Positions 8,412-17,241 of a stretch of DNA of 44,661 bases are shown here, piece after piece. The notes below the pieces were generated by a model. It was not told where the DNA came from. It worked only from the letters and a program-made list of their open reading frames with translations, and ran no database searches. The stretch's first letter is position 1; each line of letters starts with the position of its first letter. The DNA is from Sphingopyxis sp. Its GTDB lineage: Bacteria > Pseudomonadota > Alphaproteobacteria > Sphingomonadales > Sphingomonadaceae. A program made the translations under genes and the position numbers. The stretch lies in the NCBI RefSeq assembly GCF_019459305.1, contig NZ_JAIBES010000031.1, positions 1-44,661 of the forward strand. The letters are read 5' to 3'.

Positions 8412-9452
8412 TCAAAGCAAATCCAAACTTCCGAGCGCCAGCGCCTGCCGCGCCGGGCGCTCGGCCATGACCGCGAACATTTCGTCGCCGCGGTCAGTGC
8501 GTTCGACATTCATCGACGCAAAAACAGCCATGAAATAGCCGCTGAGCGCCCCGATGCGGTAATCGTCCCACAGCGCCCGCGGGTCGGGAGCAATGCCTCG
8601 CGCGCGCAACGCCGCGATCCAATGGTCGAAGGCCGGGCGGTCGGCGGCGGCGCGGTCCAACGGGTCGGCGATGCTGGTGCCGACCAGATAGGCGAGATCG
8701 GCGGCGCCGCTGCCGCGCCCCAGCGTCTGCCAGTCGACAAGCCAGCAGGCGTTGCCGTCGGGCGCGAACAGGATGTTGTCGATGCGAAGGTCGCCATGGA
8801 CGAGCGTCCGTGCAGCGGGCTCGCGCGACAGATAAGCGTCGAGCTGCGCGACGATGCCCGCGCCAACGTCGAGGATTTCGGGCGCCAGGCGGGCGGCATA
8901 TCGCTCGCGAAATCCCAGATAAAGCTGCGGGAACAGCACCCTGACCAGATCACCATTGTCGCGGGCAAGCCACGGCATTTGCGCGAGGCGCGGATCGTTC
9001 CAGAGGTAGGCGTGGAGGCTGGCCGCAGCGTCGATGCACGGCACGAGGCCGTTGAGGCCAAGTCCTGCCAGCTGATCGCCCTGCCGCGCCGGGGCGAGGT
9101 CGGAGAGGATGAGGATGAAGCCGACCTCATCGTCGGCAATCTCCGAATGATGGCAGCGCGGCGCCGGAACGCCGCTCGCGGCAGCGAGCTCGCGATACCA
9201 GCTGACTTCTTTGACATAAGTGCCAGTGAGCTTTGCGATATTGCGGCTCGCGTCGTCATGGCTCGGGCATTTTGCGACCACGGTCGCGGGGGCTTCGGTG
9301 TTGTCCTGCCAGTCGAGCGTAAGGCGATAGCTGTCGCACATTTGCCCGGTGCCAACTTTGGTCGCGGTGAAACCTTTAAGCCTTCCTTGCTGCCCGAGCA
9401 CCACGCCGAGCCAATCGGCAGACATCGCCTCGGGCGACGTCGGAAAGGTCAT
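8412..9452 (-). CDS. Phosphotransferase of the APH/EcKinase-like superfamily
   Basis: A 346-residue kinase-fold protein predicted to phosphorylate a small molecule with ATP. It has a candidate ATP-binding lysine in VVAKCPS (K61), the catalytic loop HGDLRIDNILF with D221, and the metal-binding aspartate in LVDWQTLGRG (D240). The layout fits the APH/ecdysteroid-kinase-like group rather than true aminoglycoside resistance enzymes; such proteins often act on sterols, terpenoids or CoA-related alcohols, so the substrate is open. Its ATG overlaps the stop of the preceding gene by four bases, making a two-gene unit with the CrtC/AttH-like protein. A second ATG at residue 10 is an alternative start. 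Confidence 0.8.
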   Translation of the reverse strand: MTFPTSPEAMSADWLGVVLGQQGRLKGFTATKVGTGQMCDSYRLTLDWQDNTEAPATVVAKCPSHDDASRNIAKLTGTYVKEVSWYRELAAASGVPAPRCHHSEIADDEVGFILILSDLAPARQGDQLAGLGLNGLVPCIDAAASLHAYLWNDPRLAQMPWLARDNGDLVRVLFPQLYLGFRERYAARLAPEILDVGAGIVAQLDAYLSREPAARTLVHGDLRIDNILFAPDGNACWLVDWQTLGRGSGAADLAYLVGTSIADPLDRAAADRPAFDHWIAALRARGIAPDPRALWDDYRIGALSGYFMAVFASMNVERTDRGDEMFAVMAERPARQALALGSLDLL

Positions 9453-10537
9453 GCGGCTGGATCCATCAGCCCGGAGAGGCCAGTAGGTGCGTGCGGGCCG
9501 ACAAACAATTGTTCGAGCACCCCCACCCCGACATCGGTCCGGTCGCCATCGGTCAGCTCGGCGCTAACCAGTGCCTGGACGTGCATTGCGAGCGGATTGC
9601 CCCACTGCCGCTTGGCCTCAGCGAGGCTGTCATGCGCGACTTCCAGCTCACCATGATCGAAGCCGTGGCCCCAGACGGGATGGGTGTACCCGAGCCCGCT
9701 CATCGCGAACAATGGTCCGCTGGGGGTGAGGGTCAGACGCGTGCTCCCGTCGAAATCGGCGGTCAATTTGTTCAGGCGCCGCGTTCCCGGCTGCCATTCG
9801 GCGGCAAAGGCCGGATCGGCGAAATGGCGTTCAGCGCCCGTGCCGATCACCACCACCGCTCGCCGGTTCCACGGGCTGCCCTCGCCATCGTCGTTGCTGT
9901 GAAAGAACAACGAGCGATCGGCGAAATTGCACGGCGTCCACAGCCAGAAGAATTGGTGAAAATTGCCCTGCGGCGGCGGTTGCGGTTCGGCGGCCCCGAC
10001 GGGGCGGATGCCCCAGCTGCGGTCGCGTGTCCCGGCCCAGTCGGACCCGACATCAACGCGCGCGCCATCGACCGCCAGCCAGCCCGACCAATGGCCGTTC
10101 TGGGTCATGCGGGTATAGTCCATGAAGAGGCGGGTGCCGGTGCGGCGCGTGAAGCGCGGTTCCTCGATCGGGAAATGGCGCGCCGTGAAATGCAGCTCGC
10201 CGGTGAGCGGGCCGTCGTTGGCGGAGACGGTCAGCGTCAGCCGCTCCAGCGGCTCGTCGATGCGGATCACGATCGGACCGACCGCCAAGTTCAGCCGCTC
10301 CCCCCCCGAGCGGCGGCTGGCGCGCAAGTTATACTGCACCCCGTCGATAAGGATGCAAAAGGCAGCATCGACGATCCCGAGCTGCGGATAAAATCCCATC
10401 GCGGCGGCAAAGAACACCGATCCGTCGGGCGCATAACCGTTGAAGAAATAGCGGTCGTAAAAATTGCGATCGGTGCCCGCAAAGGCGATCGGCTCGGCGC
10501 TCTGGTGCAGCGGGAAATCGTCGCCCTTGGTCAGCAT
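9449..10537 (-). CDS. Uncharacterised protein, CrtC/AttH-like fold suspected
   Basis: A 362-residue cytoplasmic protein without signal peptide or membrane segment. It is rich in aromatic and beta-strand patterns and contains WSGWLAVDG, SDWAGTRDRSWGIRP and NFHQFFWLWTPCNF, which recall the double-lipocalin CrtC/AttH-type proteins (hydratases or isomerases of terpenoids). I cannot name the family with certainty. It is translationally coupled to the phosphotransferase downstream, suggesting both act on the same compound. A conserved-looking R-D-R-S-W-G-I-R motif lies mid-protein. Confidence 0.6.
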   Translation of the reverse strand: MLTKGDDFPLHQSAEPIAFAGTDRNFYDRYFFNGYAPDGSVFFAAAMGFYPQLGIVDAAFCILIDGVQYNLRASRRSGGERLNLAVGPIVIRIDEPLERLTLTVSANDGPLTGELHFTARHFPIEEPRFTRRTGTRLFMDYTRMTQNGHWSGWLAVDGARVDVGSDWAGTRDRSWGIRPVGAAEPQPPPQGNFHQFFWLWTPCNFADRSLFFHSNDDGEGSPWNRRAVVVIGTGAERHFADPAFAAEWQPGTRRLNKLTADFDGSTRLTLTPSGPLFAMSGLGYTHPVWGHGFDHGELEVAHDSLAEAKRQWGNPLAMHVQALVSAELTDGDRTDVGVGVLEQLFVGPHAPTGLSGLMDPAA

Positions 10538-10602
10538 TGTCGTTCCTCATCCCGTTTTTTCTTGCAACCTAACGGGATGGCCAAGGGCGTCAATGGGCGG
10601 CG

Positions 10603-11451
10603 TCAATGCACCGGCGGATCAACCGGCGGGACGGCGTGGATGGGTGCCACCGGTTCGCCGGGGTCGCGCGGCGGCAGGGCGTCGGTAGGAATATCGGTGA
10701 TCTGCATGTCGGGGGTGGGGACGGCCGCGACATTGCGGACGCGGACTTCGACCTCGCCATCCTTGATCCGCAGTTCGTTGAAGCTGGGCGGGGTCGAACG
10801 GATGCGCTGCGACAAGGTACCAGCGCCAATCATGCGGATGAGACCCGCGGTGGTGGGCGCGACCAGGTCGAACGCGTCATGGACGTGGCCGGTCAGCACC
10901 GCCGCTACACCGCGCGATGCCAGCGCCTCAAGCGCCCGCGCGCCGCCGCGGGTCAGCGCGCGTCCTTTTGTTCCGGCTTCGACCAGCGGATGATGGGCGG
11001 TGACGAGCGCGGTGACCCCGCTCGGCAGCGCGTCGATCGCGGTCAGCGTCTTGGCGAGCGCATCGCGCGTCACCCAGCCTTTCGACCAGTCCAGCCGCCA
11101 CTGCGCGCGTGCGGTGGTCTTGAGCGGCACCACCGCGACATGGGTAAAATCAAGCTCGCGTTCAACCAGCCGCTCGATTCGCCGGATGCGGCGATAGGGC
11201 CAGAAAAAGCGCGCGAACGGGTTGAAATAGGGCAGGTCGTGGTTGCCGACTTCGACCGTGACCGGCACGTCGAGCGCCTCGATCCAATCGCACGCGGCGG
11301 CAAATTCATGGCTACGCGCGCGCATCGTCAGGTCGCCGGTGATCAGCACCGCGTCGGGTTGTTCGCGGCGGACGCATTCGCGGAACCAGTCAAGCGCGGC
11401 GCGATCCTCCAACCCGAAATGCAGATCGCTGATATGGAACAGCCGCGTCAT
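10603..11451 (-). CDS. Calcineurin-like metallophosphoesterase
   Basis: A 282-residue phosphoesterase with a two-metal site: D9 and H11 in ISDLHFG, D40 in ITGDLT, GNHD at 69-72, the AHHPL histidine and the GHVHD pair towards the C-terminus. It probably cleaves a phosphomonoester or a diester such as a nucleotide-linked lipid precursor, as LpxH and related enzymes do; the substrate is unknown. The ATG at 11449-11451 overlaps the lipid kinase stop by four bases (ATGA), whereas the longer open frame upstream is only an arginine-rich shadow. Coupling to a lipid kinase points to phospholipid metabolism. The C-terminal 20 residues are proline-rich. Confidence 0.85.
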   Translation of the reverse strand: MTRLFHISDLHFGLEDRAALDWFRECVRREQPDAVLITGDLTMRARSHEFAAACDWIEALDVPVTVEVGNHDLPYFNPFARFFWPYRRIRRIERLVERELDFTHVAVVPLKTTARAQWRLDWSKGWVTRDALAKTLTAIDALPSGVTALVTAHHPLVEAGTKGRALTRGGARALEALASRGVAAVLTGHVHDAFDLVAPTTAGLIRMIGAGTLSQRIRSTPPSFNELRIKDGEVEVRVRNVAAVPTPDMQITDIPTDALPPRDPGEPVAPIHAVPPVDPPVH

Positions 11452-12278
11452 GCCGTCGCGACGAAATCGACCGCGCTGGTGCCGATCGAAAAGCGGGCCG
11501 GCGACGCCATCTCTCCGAGCTCGCCGTCGAACTCGAGACAGATGGTCTCGTCGCTTTCGAGAGCGAGCGTCACGCCGGTTGCGATCGGCTCGCTCGGCCC
11601 GTCGCGGAAGTCGCCGCCGAGCCACGCGAGGCCGTGACGCAGCACATCACCGGTGCCTTCGGTCAATATGCCATCGGCGCGGATGCCGGTTGGCGTCGGG
11701 GTCAGGATCACTGCCGGATAGGTTTTGCCGTCGGCACCTACGCGGACGCCCGGGGCGTTCATCATCTCGTCGAGCGCCTCGGGCGCGGCGCGGCTTGCCT
11801 CGATGATCCCGTCCTGCCGCATCGTCTCGCGCACCTCGGCCCAGCGCGTTGCCGGACCAGCGACGACGGTGATGAAGGCGGTGCCGGTGTCGGACCGGAT
11901 CGTCGGGATCGCGCTGCGCCGCATTTTGCCTTGCAGCGCATCGGTCAGGATTTCGGGTGCCGACCGGTCGCCGTGCAGCGCCTTCGACAACAGGTTGAGC
12001 GTCCCGCCGGGCAACACCAGGATTGCGCCATCCCAACCCGCCGCCTGCGTCGCCGCGGCGTTGATTGTGCCGTCGCCGGTCCATACCAGCAGCAGGTCGA
12101 TGCGTTGCAGCTTCAATTGGGTCGCATCGGGAATGTCGCCCTCGGGCAAGGCAAAGGTCGCGACCAGCGGCGTCCCGTGGTCGCGGCAGAGCATTTCGAT
12201 CTGTTCGCGCACAGCCTCGTCGTGGCCGCCGCTCTGGGTGTTGCAGATCAGGGCCGGGCGGGAGAAATGGCTGGTCAT
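11448..12278 (-). CDS. Diacylglycerol/sphingoid-type lipid kinase (DAGK catalytic domain)
   Basis: A 276-residue protein of the DAGK_cat/LCB5 family, which phosphorylates diacylglycerol, sphingoid bases or ceramide with ATP. The nucleotide-binding motif is WTGDGTINAAA (GDGT at 68-71) followed by LPGGTLNLLSKAL (GGTLN at 91-95), both diagnostic. It is somewhat shorter than YegS-type kinases (about 300). It starts the two-gene unit with the metallophosphoesterase and is divergent from the esterase-nucleotidyltransferase unit. In sphingolipid-making alphaproteobacteria, kinases of this family act on ceramide; assigning that here is inference. Confidence 0.82.
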   Translation of the reverse strand: MTSHFSRPALICNTQSGGHDEAVREQIEMLCRDHGTPLVATFALPEGDIPDATQLKLQRIDLLLVWTGDGTINAAATQAAGWDGAILVLPGGTLNLLSKALHGDRSAPEILTDALQGKMRRSAIPTIRSDTGTAFITVVAGPATRWAEVRETMRQDGIIEASRAAPEALDEMMNAPGVRVGADGKTYPAVILTPTPTGIRADGILTEGTGDVLRHGLAWLGGDFRDGPSEPIATGVTLALESDETICLEFDGELGEMASPARFSIGTSAVDFVATA

Positions 12279-12401
12279 TGTCCTGTTCTACGCACGAGCG
12301 CGAAAAAGGTGGCGGATATCATCGCGGCTCTTTCGCCATACCGATCGGACCGGGCGGGGCGGCGTCTTGTCGCACCCCGCGCTGCCATGTAGGGCGCAAT
12401 C

Positions 12402-13355
12402 ATGGCAGCAGAGATTTCCAAGGGACGGCGATTGATCAAATATCTGGTGGTGGCCGTCCTGCTCGTGCTGCTGTTCGGTGGTGCGGCGCGGATGATCGTC
12501 GCGGGCGGCGCTAAATCGCTGAATTTTGGCGACCGGTTTCTGGGTGATAGTGACGGCGCGACGTTGCTGGTCGCGGGGCAGCCCTATGGCGAAGGGCCGC
12601 GCAACAAACTCAACATCTGGGTACCGACGGGGACCAAGAAGACCGACAAGTTGCCGGTGCTCGTCTTCCACTATGGTGGCGGCTGGTACAGCGGCGCGCG
12701 CGACGATTATGGCTTTGCCGGGCGCGCCTTTGCCAAGCAGGGCTTTGTCGTCGTCATCCCCGATTATCGTATTGTGCCCGAAGGTCATTGGCCTGATTTC
12801 CTGCACGACAGCGCCGCCGCGGTGGCGTGGACCGACGCGCATATCGCGAATTATGGCGGCGACCGCGATCGCATCGCGCTGTCGGGCCATTCGGCGGGTG
12901 CCTATAACGCGGTGATGCTGGCGCTCGACCCACAGTGGATGAAGGCGGCAGGCAGTGACGCGTCGGTGATCCGCGGCGTCGCGGCGCTCGCCGGGCCCTA
13001 TGACTTCTACCCCTTCGAAAAGGGTGGCCGCGCCGATGTCGCGATGGGCGATATCCGCCCGGTTGAGAAGACACAGCCGATCACTTTCGTGAGCTCCGAT
13101 GCGCCGCCGCTGTGGTTGGGTCACGGCACCGCCGACACCGTGGTGCGAGTCCGCAACAGCCGCCGACTGGCGGCAGCGATGCACAAGGTCGGCGGTTCGG
13201 CGACGCTGCGCGAATATGACGGGCTGAGCCACAATGACCTGGTCATGGCCCTGACCAAACCACTTGCGTACAAAGGGCCGATCCTGCCCGAGATGACCGA
13301 TTTCCTGCGCGGCGTCACCGCGCGCCCCGTTGCCCCCGCGCCTCGTCCCGAATGA
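12402..13355 (+). CDS. Membrane-anchored alpha/beta hydrolase (esterase)
   Basis: A 317-residue hydrolase with an N-terminal membrane anchor (about 12-26), so the catalytic domain is probably periplasmic. HYGGGW at 90-95 is the oxyanion motif of the hormone-sensitive-lipase/BD-FAE group and GHSAG at 162-166 holds the nucleophile serine 164. The acid and histidine are likely in GTADTVV and SHNDLV. The substrate is probably a carboxylic ester, perhaps a lipid. The stop overlaps the start of the next gene (ATGA at 13352-13355). Confidence 0.85.
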   Translation: MAAEISKGRRLIKYLVVAVLLVLLFGGAARMIVAGGAKSLNFGDRFLGDSDGATLLVAGQPYGEGPRNKLNIWVPTGTKKTDKLPVLVFHYGGGWYSGARDDYGFAGRAFAKQGFVVVIPDYRIVPEGHWPDFLHDSAAAVAWTDAHIANYGGDRDRIALSGHSAGAYNAVMLALDPQWMKAAGSDASVIRGVAALAGPYDFYPFEKGGRADVAMGDIRPVEKTQPITFVSSDAPPLWLGHGTADTVVRVRNSRRLAAAMHKVGGSATLREYDGLSHNDLVMALTKPLAYKGPILPEMTDFLRGVTARPVAPAPRPE

Positions 13356-14137
13356 TCCCGGCGATCGTCCTCGCGGGTAGCCGCCCCGGCCCCGACCCGC
13401 TGCTGACCGGCAGCGGAGCATCTACCAAGGCGTTGCTGCCGATCACGGGGCAGCCGATGCTTGTCCACGTGGTGCGCGCCCTTCGGGCATCGCCGCTCGT
13501 CGGGCCGATCACGGTGCTGGCGCAAAACAGCGCCGAACTGGCGGCGAAACCGGAACTCGCCGCGTTCGCCGAGCTGCACTTTGCCGACTCTGGTCAGGGG
13601 ATCAGCAGCTCGCTCGCCGCCGCGCTACCGCCGGGTGATGCGCCCGTGCTGGTCACGACCGCCGACAATGTCCTGCTGACGCCGTCAATGATTGCCGAAT
13701 TTCTGGCGGGAGCCGAAGCCAGCGATGTTGCAGTGGCCATGGTCGAACGTGATGTGCTGTTTTCGCGTTACCCGCAGTCGAAACGTACCTGGCTTAAATT
13801 CCGCGGCGGTTGGTGGTCGGGGGCCAATATGTTTCGGCTGCGCGGGCGGCGGGTGCTGCCGCTGCTCGATTTCTGGGGCCGGATCGAGCGTGATCGCAAA
13901 AAGGGGTTGAAGATCGTTGCCGCGTTCGGCCCGTGGTTGCTGATCGGGGCGTTGCTTCGTCTATTCACGATCCAGCAGGGTGTTGCACGCGCCGGGCTGC
14001 GCTTCGGGCTGAAAGCGAGGATCGTGCCGATGTCCGAAGCCGAGGCGTGCATCGACGCCGATAAGCCATCCGACATTGAGCTGATCGAGCGGATATTTGC
14101 CGCGCGGCGGCAAGCCGCTATAGGGCAGCCGCTATGA
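13352..14137 (+). CDS. MobA-like nucleotidyltransferase
   Basis: A 261-residue protein with the GT-A-like nucleotidyltransferase fold. The N-terminus has IVLAGS, then a lysine in STKALLPITGQPMLVHVV, the classical sugar/cofactor NTP-binding start, and a TTADN metal-binding strand near residue 100. Unlike MobA it has a hydrophobic C-terminal half (WLLIGALLRLFTIQQG), which may contact membrane. It sits between an esterase and a second nucleotidyltransferase with four-base overlaps on both sides, so it likely works in the same pathway, activating an alcohol phosphate; molybdopterin chemistry is unlikely in this setting. Confidence 0.75.
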   Translation: MIPAIVLAGSRPGPDPLLTGSGASTKALLPITGQPMLVHVVRALRASPLVGPITVLAQNSAELAAKPELAAFAELHFADSGQGISSSLAAALPPGDAPVLVTTADNVLLTPSMIAEFLAGAEASDVAVAMVERDVLFSRYPQSKRTWLKFRGGWWSGANMFRLRGRRVLPLLDFWGRIERDRKKGLKIVAAFGPWLLIGALLRLFTIQQGVARAGLRFGLKARIVPMSEAEACIDADKPSDIELIERIFAARRQAAIGQPL

Positions 14138-14898
14138 CCATCGAAAAAGCCATCATCCTGTCGGCCGGGCAGGGTTCGCGCCTGCTGCCGCTGACCCGCG
14201 ACATTCCCAAATGCCTGATCGACCTCAACGGTCGCACGCTGATCGGTTGGCAGGTCGCGGCGCTCGCCGCGAACGGCATCAAGGACATCGTCGTCGTCAC
14301 CGGGTTTCGCACCGAGCGTGTCGAGGATCATGCGCTGCAGCTCTATCGCGACACCGGGGTGCGCATTCGCACGCTGTTCAATCCTTTCTTTCAGGTCGCC
14401 GACAATCTCGGCACCTGCTGGATCGCGCGCGAGGAGATGGACCGCGATTTCATCATTCTCAACGGTGACACCATCATTTCGGACGACATCGTCGCGAAGC
14501 TGATCGCGGGCGCCAACGAGCCGATTACCGTCACCGTCGACGTCAAGACCGACTATGACGACGACGATATGAAGGTGAACCGCGACGCCGAAGGGCGTCT
14601 GCATCACATCGGCAAACGCTTGCTGCCCCCCGACACCAACGCCGAATCGATCGGGATGCTGGCGTTTGTCGGCGACGGTCCGTCGATCTTTCGCAACCAG
14701 GTCGACCAGATGATGCGCACCCCCGAAGGGGTCGAACGCTGGTATCTGCGCGCGATCGACGTGATCGCCAAGGGCAACCGCGTCGGCACGGTGTCGATCG
14801 AGGGGCTGGAGTGGCAGGAAGTCGATTTCCCGCAGGATGTCGAAGCCGCCGATACGCTCACCGCCAAATGGGCGGCGGAAGGGCTTTACGCGAAATAG
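14134..14898 (+). CDS. Sugar/alcohol-phosphate nucleotidyltransferase
   Basis: A 254-residue NTP transferase. It begins with KAIILSAGQGSRLLPLT (loop AGQGSR at 11-16) followed by DIPKCLIDLNG with lysine 26. Metal-binding GD is at 111-112 in IILNGDTIIS. The family includes inositol-1-phosphate and phosphocholine cytidylyltransferases, which supply a CDP-alcohol. It is the last gene of the plus-strand unit and converges on the HIT and CDP-alcohol transferase genes with a 13-base overlap. A partnership with the CDP-alcohol phosphatidyltransferase opposite is suggestive but not proven. Confidence 0.8.
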   Translation: MTIEKAIILSAGQGSRLLPLTRDIPKCLIDLNGRTLIGWQVAALAANGIKDIVVVTGFRTERVEDHALQLYRDTGVRIRTLFNPFFQVADNLGTCWIAREEMDRDFIILNGDTIISDDIVAKLIAGANEPITVTVDVKTDYDDDDMKVNRDAEGRLHHIGKRLLPPDTNAESIGMLAFVGDGPSIFRNQVDQMMRTPEGVERWYLRAIDVIAKGNRVGTVSIEGLEWQEVDFPQDVEAADTLTAKWAAEGLYAK

Positions 14899-15314
14899 GG
14901 CTTGAGCCAGCCGGTCAGCGCCGCGATCTGCGCCTCGTCCAGCTTCACCGCCTGCGCCAGATTGGGCTGCCCCGGCCAACCGGCGTCGGCAACCGTCAGG
15001 CCCGCCCCCGACCGTTCGCCGTCGTAGCGCGGCAGGACGTGAAAATGGACGTGCGGGTCGACCATCATCAGCATCAGATAGTTGATCTTTGCATAGCCGA
15101 CCGCGCCGGTCAGCGCCGCCTCGATCGCGGCCGTCGCGACCTTGAGTTCGGTGTGCGCCGCGGCAGGCAAATCGCCGAATGCCGTCGCGTCGGATTTCGC
15201 CGCCAGCACCAGCGCGCCGAGCGTCGACTGTGCGGGGCGGATCAGCACGACCCAATGATCATATTCGGCAATCAGCGTCGCGGGGTGGCCGAATTTGGTG
15301 ATGGTTTCGTTCAT
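14886..15314 (-). CDS. HIT-family nucleotide hydrolase/transferase
   Basis: A 142-residue protein with the histidine triad HVHFH at 88-92 that gives the family its name. HIT proteins cleave or transfer nucleoside monophosphates from phospho-ester or phosphoramidate substrates. The ATG at 15312-15314 overlaps the upstream CDP-alcohol transferase stop by four bases, so the two are coupled. Upstream extension of the frame is not convincing. It may recycle nucleotide by-products of the same pathway; this is inference. Its 3' end overlaps the convergent nucleotidyltransferase by 13 bases. Confidence 0.88.
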   Translation of the reverse strand: MNETITKFGHPATLIAEYDHWVVLIRPAQSTLGALVLAAKSDATAFGDLPAAAHTELKVATAAIEAALTGAVGYAKINYLMLMMVDPHVHFHVLPRYDGERSGAGLTVADAGWPGQPNLAQAVKLDEAQIAALTGWLKPYFA

Positions 15315-16399
15315 GCGGCTTCCATCCAGCTGACGATGAGATGCCCTGCGCGCTTGGTCGCGTAGGCCTGTACGAGTCGAACGGTATGGACGATCAGCGA
15401 GATCAAAATCCATCCAGCGAGCGCGATCAGCCCGATGTCGGGGCGTCCGGCGAGCAGCGCAACGAACAGGATGACCATATTCGGATTGCGCCGCGCGGTG
15501 ATCAGGCGGAAGCGGCTGTCGAAGGGTTGCCAAGTATGCATGTCGATGCCGAAGTAACGGATATAGACGCCCTCGATCACCCGTTGCAGGATATAGCCGA
15601 CGACTACGACGATCATCACTGCTGCGAAGACTTCACTGGAGAGCGCAAGCCCCCAGGTACCGAGCCCGACGCCCCAGAAATACCACCAGAACGGCGGGTG
15701 GATCAGATCGACGCCATGGTCGGCGACATTGCCCCATTTCGATGAGGTGATGGTGCAGCGCGCCAGTTTTCCATCGACCGTGTCGAGCACCATGAAGGTG
15801 AATCCCGCGAGCATACCCGCCCAATAATGGCCGTGGGCGAAGAGATAGGTGGCATAAACGCAGGCCGCAGCGCCAATTGCCGTCACCATGTTTGGCGTCA
15901 TGCCGATGCTGGCGGCGATCCGCGTCAGCCAGAGTGCCAGTTCGGGCCACAGATATTTGGTCAGCAGATCGGTGACACCCTTATAGGCACCGAAATAGCT
16001 TTTGCGCTCGATCTCGCGCCGGGTGGCGGGGGTCAGCTCCCTGACGAACGGTTGGTCGAGCTTGCGAAGCTGGCGATTGTACAATTTGCGCCCATCGGCC
16101 AGGTCGGTGACAGCAGCGGCCATCGGATCGCTGCCGGCCGGGATTTGCCCGACGACGGGGACGCCGTTCCAAGCAAAGACGCTGGCTGGTGTTTCGAGCA
16201 CCACGCGCAGCAACATCGGGTCAAAGGCAAAGGCCAGGTTGACGACAAGTTCCTGGCCATCCGCCAGCCGGCTGCCATCTTTTGCCGCGCTTTCTGCCAA
16301 GCGACGGCAACGCTCTGAATTGGCCATGCCCCAAATAGGGGTCTCATTGTCGCCGAGCAGCCGGACCGGCCCCAGGGCGGTTGGGATTGTTTGGGTCAT
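15311..16399 (-). CDS. CDP-alcohol phosphatidyltransferase with N-terminal extra domain
   Basis: A membrane enzyme of 362 residues that would join a CDP-activated alcohol or lipid to an acceptor alcohol. The full signature is present at 206-231: D-x2-D-G-x2-A-R-x8-G-x3-D-x3-D. Membrane helices start about residue 155. The first 150 residues are unusual for this family and look like a remnant or non-catalytic nucleotidyltransferase-type domain, as in fused inositol-phosphate cytidylyltransferase/synthase proteins of archaea. Phrases such as ERKSYFGAYKGVTDLLTKYL link both parts. It is coupled to the HIT gene and near two nucleotidyltransferases. The substrates are unknown. Confidence 0.85.
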   Translation of the reverse strand: MTQTIPTALGPVRLLGDNETPIWGMANSERCRRLAESAAKDGSRLADGQELVVNLAFAFDPMLLRVVLETPASVFAWNGVPVVGQIPAGSDPMAAAVTDLADGRKLYNRQLRKLDQPFVRELTPATRREIERKSYFGAYKGVTDLLTKYLWPELALWLTRIAASIGMTPNMVTAIGAAACVYATYLFAHGHYWAGMLAGFTFMVLDTVDGKLARCTITSSKWGNVADHGVDLIHPPFWWYFWGVGLGTWGLALSSEVFAAVMIVVVVGYILQRVIEGVYIRYFGIDMHTWQPFDSRFRLITARRNPNMVILFVALLAGRPDIGLIALAGWILISLIVHTVRLVQAYATKRAGHLIVSWMEAA

Positions 16400-16527
16400 G
16401 CATAGCCCCGGACAAAACAGGCAATTGGGCGTGCGGCGCGTCGGGCGGCGAATGTCGATAATCGGTCGAGGGAGGTCAACATGGCCGCCTCTTGAGCATC
16501 AACAGGATGCGGTTGCAACCCCGGTGC

Positions 16528-17241
16528 TCAGTCAACCGGCGGATCTTCGACTTCAAAGTCGATCATCCGCCAGCCGCTCCGCGCTGCGAGATCGGCCAGT
16601 TTGCGGCTACGCCCAACCAGCCAAGCCTCGTCCGCGATGGCAAACAGCGGTGCGTCGCTGGCATGGTCGGAATAGGCGCGGACGTGGCGCGTCGTGCCCG
16701 GCATGTGGGTATCCAGCCATGCGCTGACCCGGCGCGCCTTTTCCACACCATAGCAGTTCACGCCGTCGATGGCGGGTAGCCAGTTGGCGTCGGCATCGCG
16801 ATGATGGCGCGTTGCGACAAGGTCGTGAAAGTCGAGCGCGTCGGCGATTGCCCCTGCGTAAAATTCGGGTGCTGCGGTTGCCATGACCAGGCGATAGCCT
16901 TGCGCGCGATCGCGCGCGATACTGGCACGCGCACCCTGCGGCACGTCGCCGGACACGCGCCAGAAAGCAAACCGCTTGGCGAGATCATTCATCAAGTTGC
17001 GCGGTATGGTGGCGCCCAGCATCAGGCGGATGGCGAAAGGCTTGAACCGGTCACGCCCATAAAAATTGAGGCCATGCCCGATCGCCAGGCCAGCCAGCAG
17101 CGGCAGCAAGAGCAGCCGCCACGGCGCGGCGCGCCACGTCGCCCAAAGCAGAAACAGCGTGAAGGTCGGCGTCCGCAACACGGTGCGGTCCAGATCGTAG
17201 ATCGCCACCCGATTGCATGACAGCGCCGCATTTTGGTTCAT
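16528..17241 (-). CDS. HAD-superfamily (type IB) phosphatase
   Basis: A 237-residue HAD enzyme. The catalytic motif is YDLDRTVLRT, with D16 as nucleophile and D18 as acid/base. Motif II is ATAAPEF, and the late SDHASDAPLF is the metal-binding motif of the SerB-like IB group. A hydrophobic stretch at about 38-58 could place it at the membrane. Such enzymes remove phosphate from serine, glycerol-phosphate or lipid head groups, a fitting last step after a CDP-alcohol transferase. It overlaps the flippase stop by four bases. Confidence 0.82.
   Translation of the reverse strand: MNQNAALSCNRVAIYDLDRTVLRTPTFTLFLLWATWRAAPWRLLLLPLLAGLAIGHGLNFYGRDRFKPFAIRLMLGATIPRNLMNDLAKRFAFWRVSGDVPQGARASIARDRAQGYRLVMATAAPEFYAGAIADALDFHDLVATRHHRDADANWLPAIDGVNCYGVEKARRVSAWLDTHMPGTTRHVRAYSDHASDAPLFAIADEAWLVGRSRKLADLAARSGWRMIDFEVEDPPVD

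Noticed and set aside
13768..15255. A 495-codon open frame on the minus strand opposite two nucleotidyltransferases
   Set aside because: The plus-strand proteins have clear motifs and coupled starts. The minus frame shows only composition-driven sequence.
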